Under the pieces are notes generated by a model, which saw nothing but the letters and a program-made list of their open reading frames with translations, was not told the origin of the DNA and did no database searches. Below are positions 6,167 to 6,546 of a stretch of DNA of 6,546 nucleotides, piece by piece (within the stretch, counting starts at the first letter, position 1; every line of letters begins with the position of its first letter). The stretch spans positions 1 to 6,546 of the forward strand of contig CAZIHO010000151.1 of assembly GCA_964538875.1 (NCBI GenBank), given 5' to 3'. Position numbers and translations under genes: made by a program. This stretch comes from CAZIHO01 sp964538875. Lineage in GTDB: Bacteria; Pseudomonadota; Gammaproteobacteria; Chromatiales; Chromatiaceae.

Positions 6167-6546
6167 ATGTCTCCCCTCATCAGCGGCATCTTGATTGGAT
6201 TCCTGGCCCTGGCCTTGATGGCGGCCGGTCTGCTAGGCGCTTGGATGCTGTGGCGCCTCCAGGCCCGCGGCGAGCAACTGACCAAGGACCTGGCCACCCT
6301 GGAAAGCAGTTCCGGCACCGCCCTGGCCGCCATCGCCCTGCTCAAGCAACGCATCGACCAACTGGAGAAGCGCCACCAGGGCCTGGAACGGCGCCAGGAT
6401 TCCCAGCAACGCCAGTTGGATGAATTCGCCAGCGCCCAGCGCGCCGCCCGACCCTACGACGAGGCCATCCGTATGGTACGCCAGGGCGCTTCCGCCAAAC
6501 GCTTGGTGGATGAGCTGGGGCTGTCCAACAGCGAGGCGGAATTGCT
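6167..6546 (+). CDS. fipA: DUF2802 membrane protein, FipA-like polar flagellum determinant (3' end outside window)
   Basis: The visible 126 codons plus two bases encode a single N-terminal membrane helix (about 5-29, ending in the aromatic WMLWR). A Gln/Glu/Arg-rich coiled-coil-like stretch follows (about 35-92), then a DUF2802 domain from about residue 97 (YDEAIRMVRQGASAKRLVDE), running into SNSEAEL at the edge. DUF2802 proteins next to cheW in polar flagellates were described as FipA, which binds the GTPase FlhF and helps place the flagellum. G107, E123 and L126 have the same spacing as the residues I recall as important there (G110, E126, L129 of the Vibrio protein). The start is the first ATG after an in-frame TAG at 6116. 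No Shine-Dalgarno sequence is visible in its C-rich leader. The domain call is firm; the FipA role is transferred from homologues and context. Confidence 0.82.
   Translation, partial: MSPLISGILIGFLALALMAAGLLGAWMLWRLQARGEQLTKDLATLESSSGTALAAIALLKQRIDQLEKRHQGLERRQDSQQRQLDEFASAQRAARPYDEAIRMVRQGASAKRLVDELGLSNSEAEL

Noticed and set aside
6079..6423. A 114-codon + strand frame running from the end of cheW into fipA
   Set aside because: It starts inside cheW and gives an Arg/Pro/Gly-rich product, while the frame from 6167 gives a membrane helix and a DUF2802 domain.

Overview
The window is a dense, single-strand (+) chemotaxis and motility operon from a GC-rich gammaproteobacterium that most likely has a polar flagellum. 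Gene order and protein sequences match the chemosensory cluster known from Pseudomonas and related polar flagellates (cheA-cheB-motC-motD-parC-parP-cheW-fipA). I cannot name the genus. The motCD pair inside the cluster argues against Vibrio or Shewanella and fits pseudomonads, xanthomonads, Methylococcales or Chromatiales types. Genus-level placement is inference only.

Layout: the window opens inside cheA, in the linker before its dimerisation domain, and runs through the kinase and CheW-like regulatory domains (1-1279). After 21 bp comes cheB (1301-2332), then motC (2329-3075), motD (3077-3955), the ParA-like parC (3955-4755) and parP (4752-5594). From cheB to parP the genes overlap by 1-4 bases or are 1 base apart, so they look translationally coupled. 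A 15-bp gap leads to cheW (5610-6092). A 74-bp gap leads to a truncated DUF2802 membrane protein, FipA-like (6167 to the window end). No gene-free stretch exceeds 300 bases, and I see no tRNA, rRNA, insertion sequence, CRISPR array or phage-like segment.

How the genes work together: CheA, CheW and ParP are parts of the receptor-kinase array. CheB resets receptor methylation. MotC and MotD form an ion-driven stator that powers the flagellum. ParC and ParP place the array at the cell pole, and the DUF2802 protein belongs to a family that helps place the polar flagellum through FlhF. The last three non-stator genes therefore couple signalling to polar placement.

The least expected signals are regulatory. 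The 3' end of parP contains a near-consensus sigma-28 (FliA) promoter, TAAAGAGT-N11-GCCGAAAT at 5519-5545. It lies in an A-rich island that encodes what looks like a non-conserved ParP tail. A GC-rich hairpin (6102-6130) sits 10 bases after the cheW stop. Together they suggest that cheW also has its own transcript. The downstream fipA gene has no visible Shine-Dalgarno sequence. I found no convincing wholly new system; the rest is a well-formed example of a known one.
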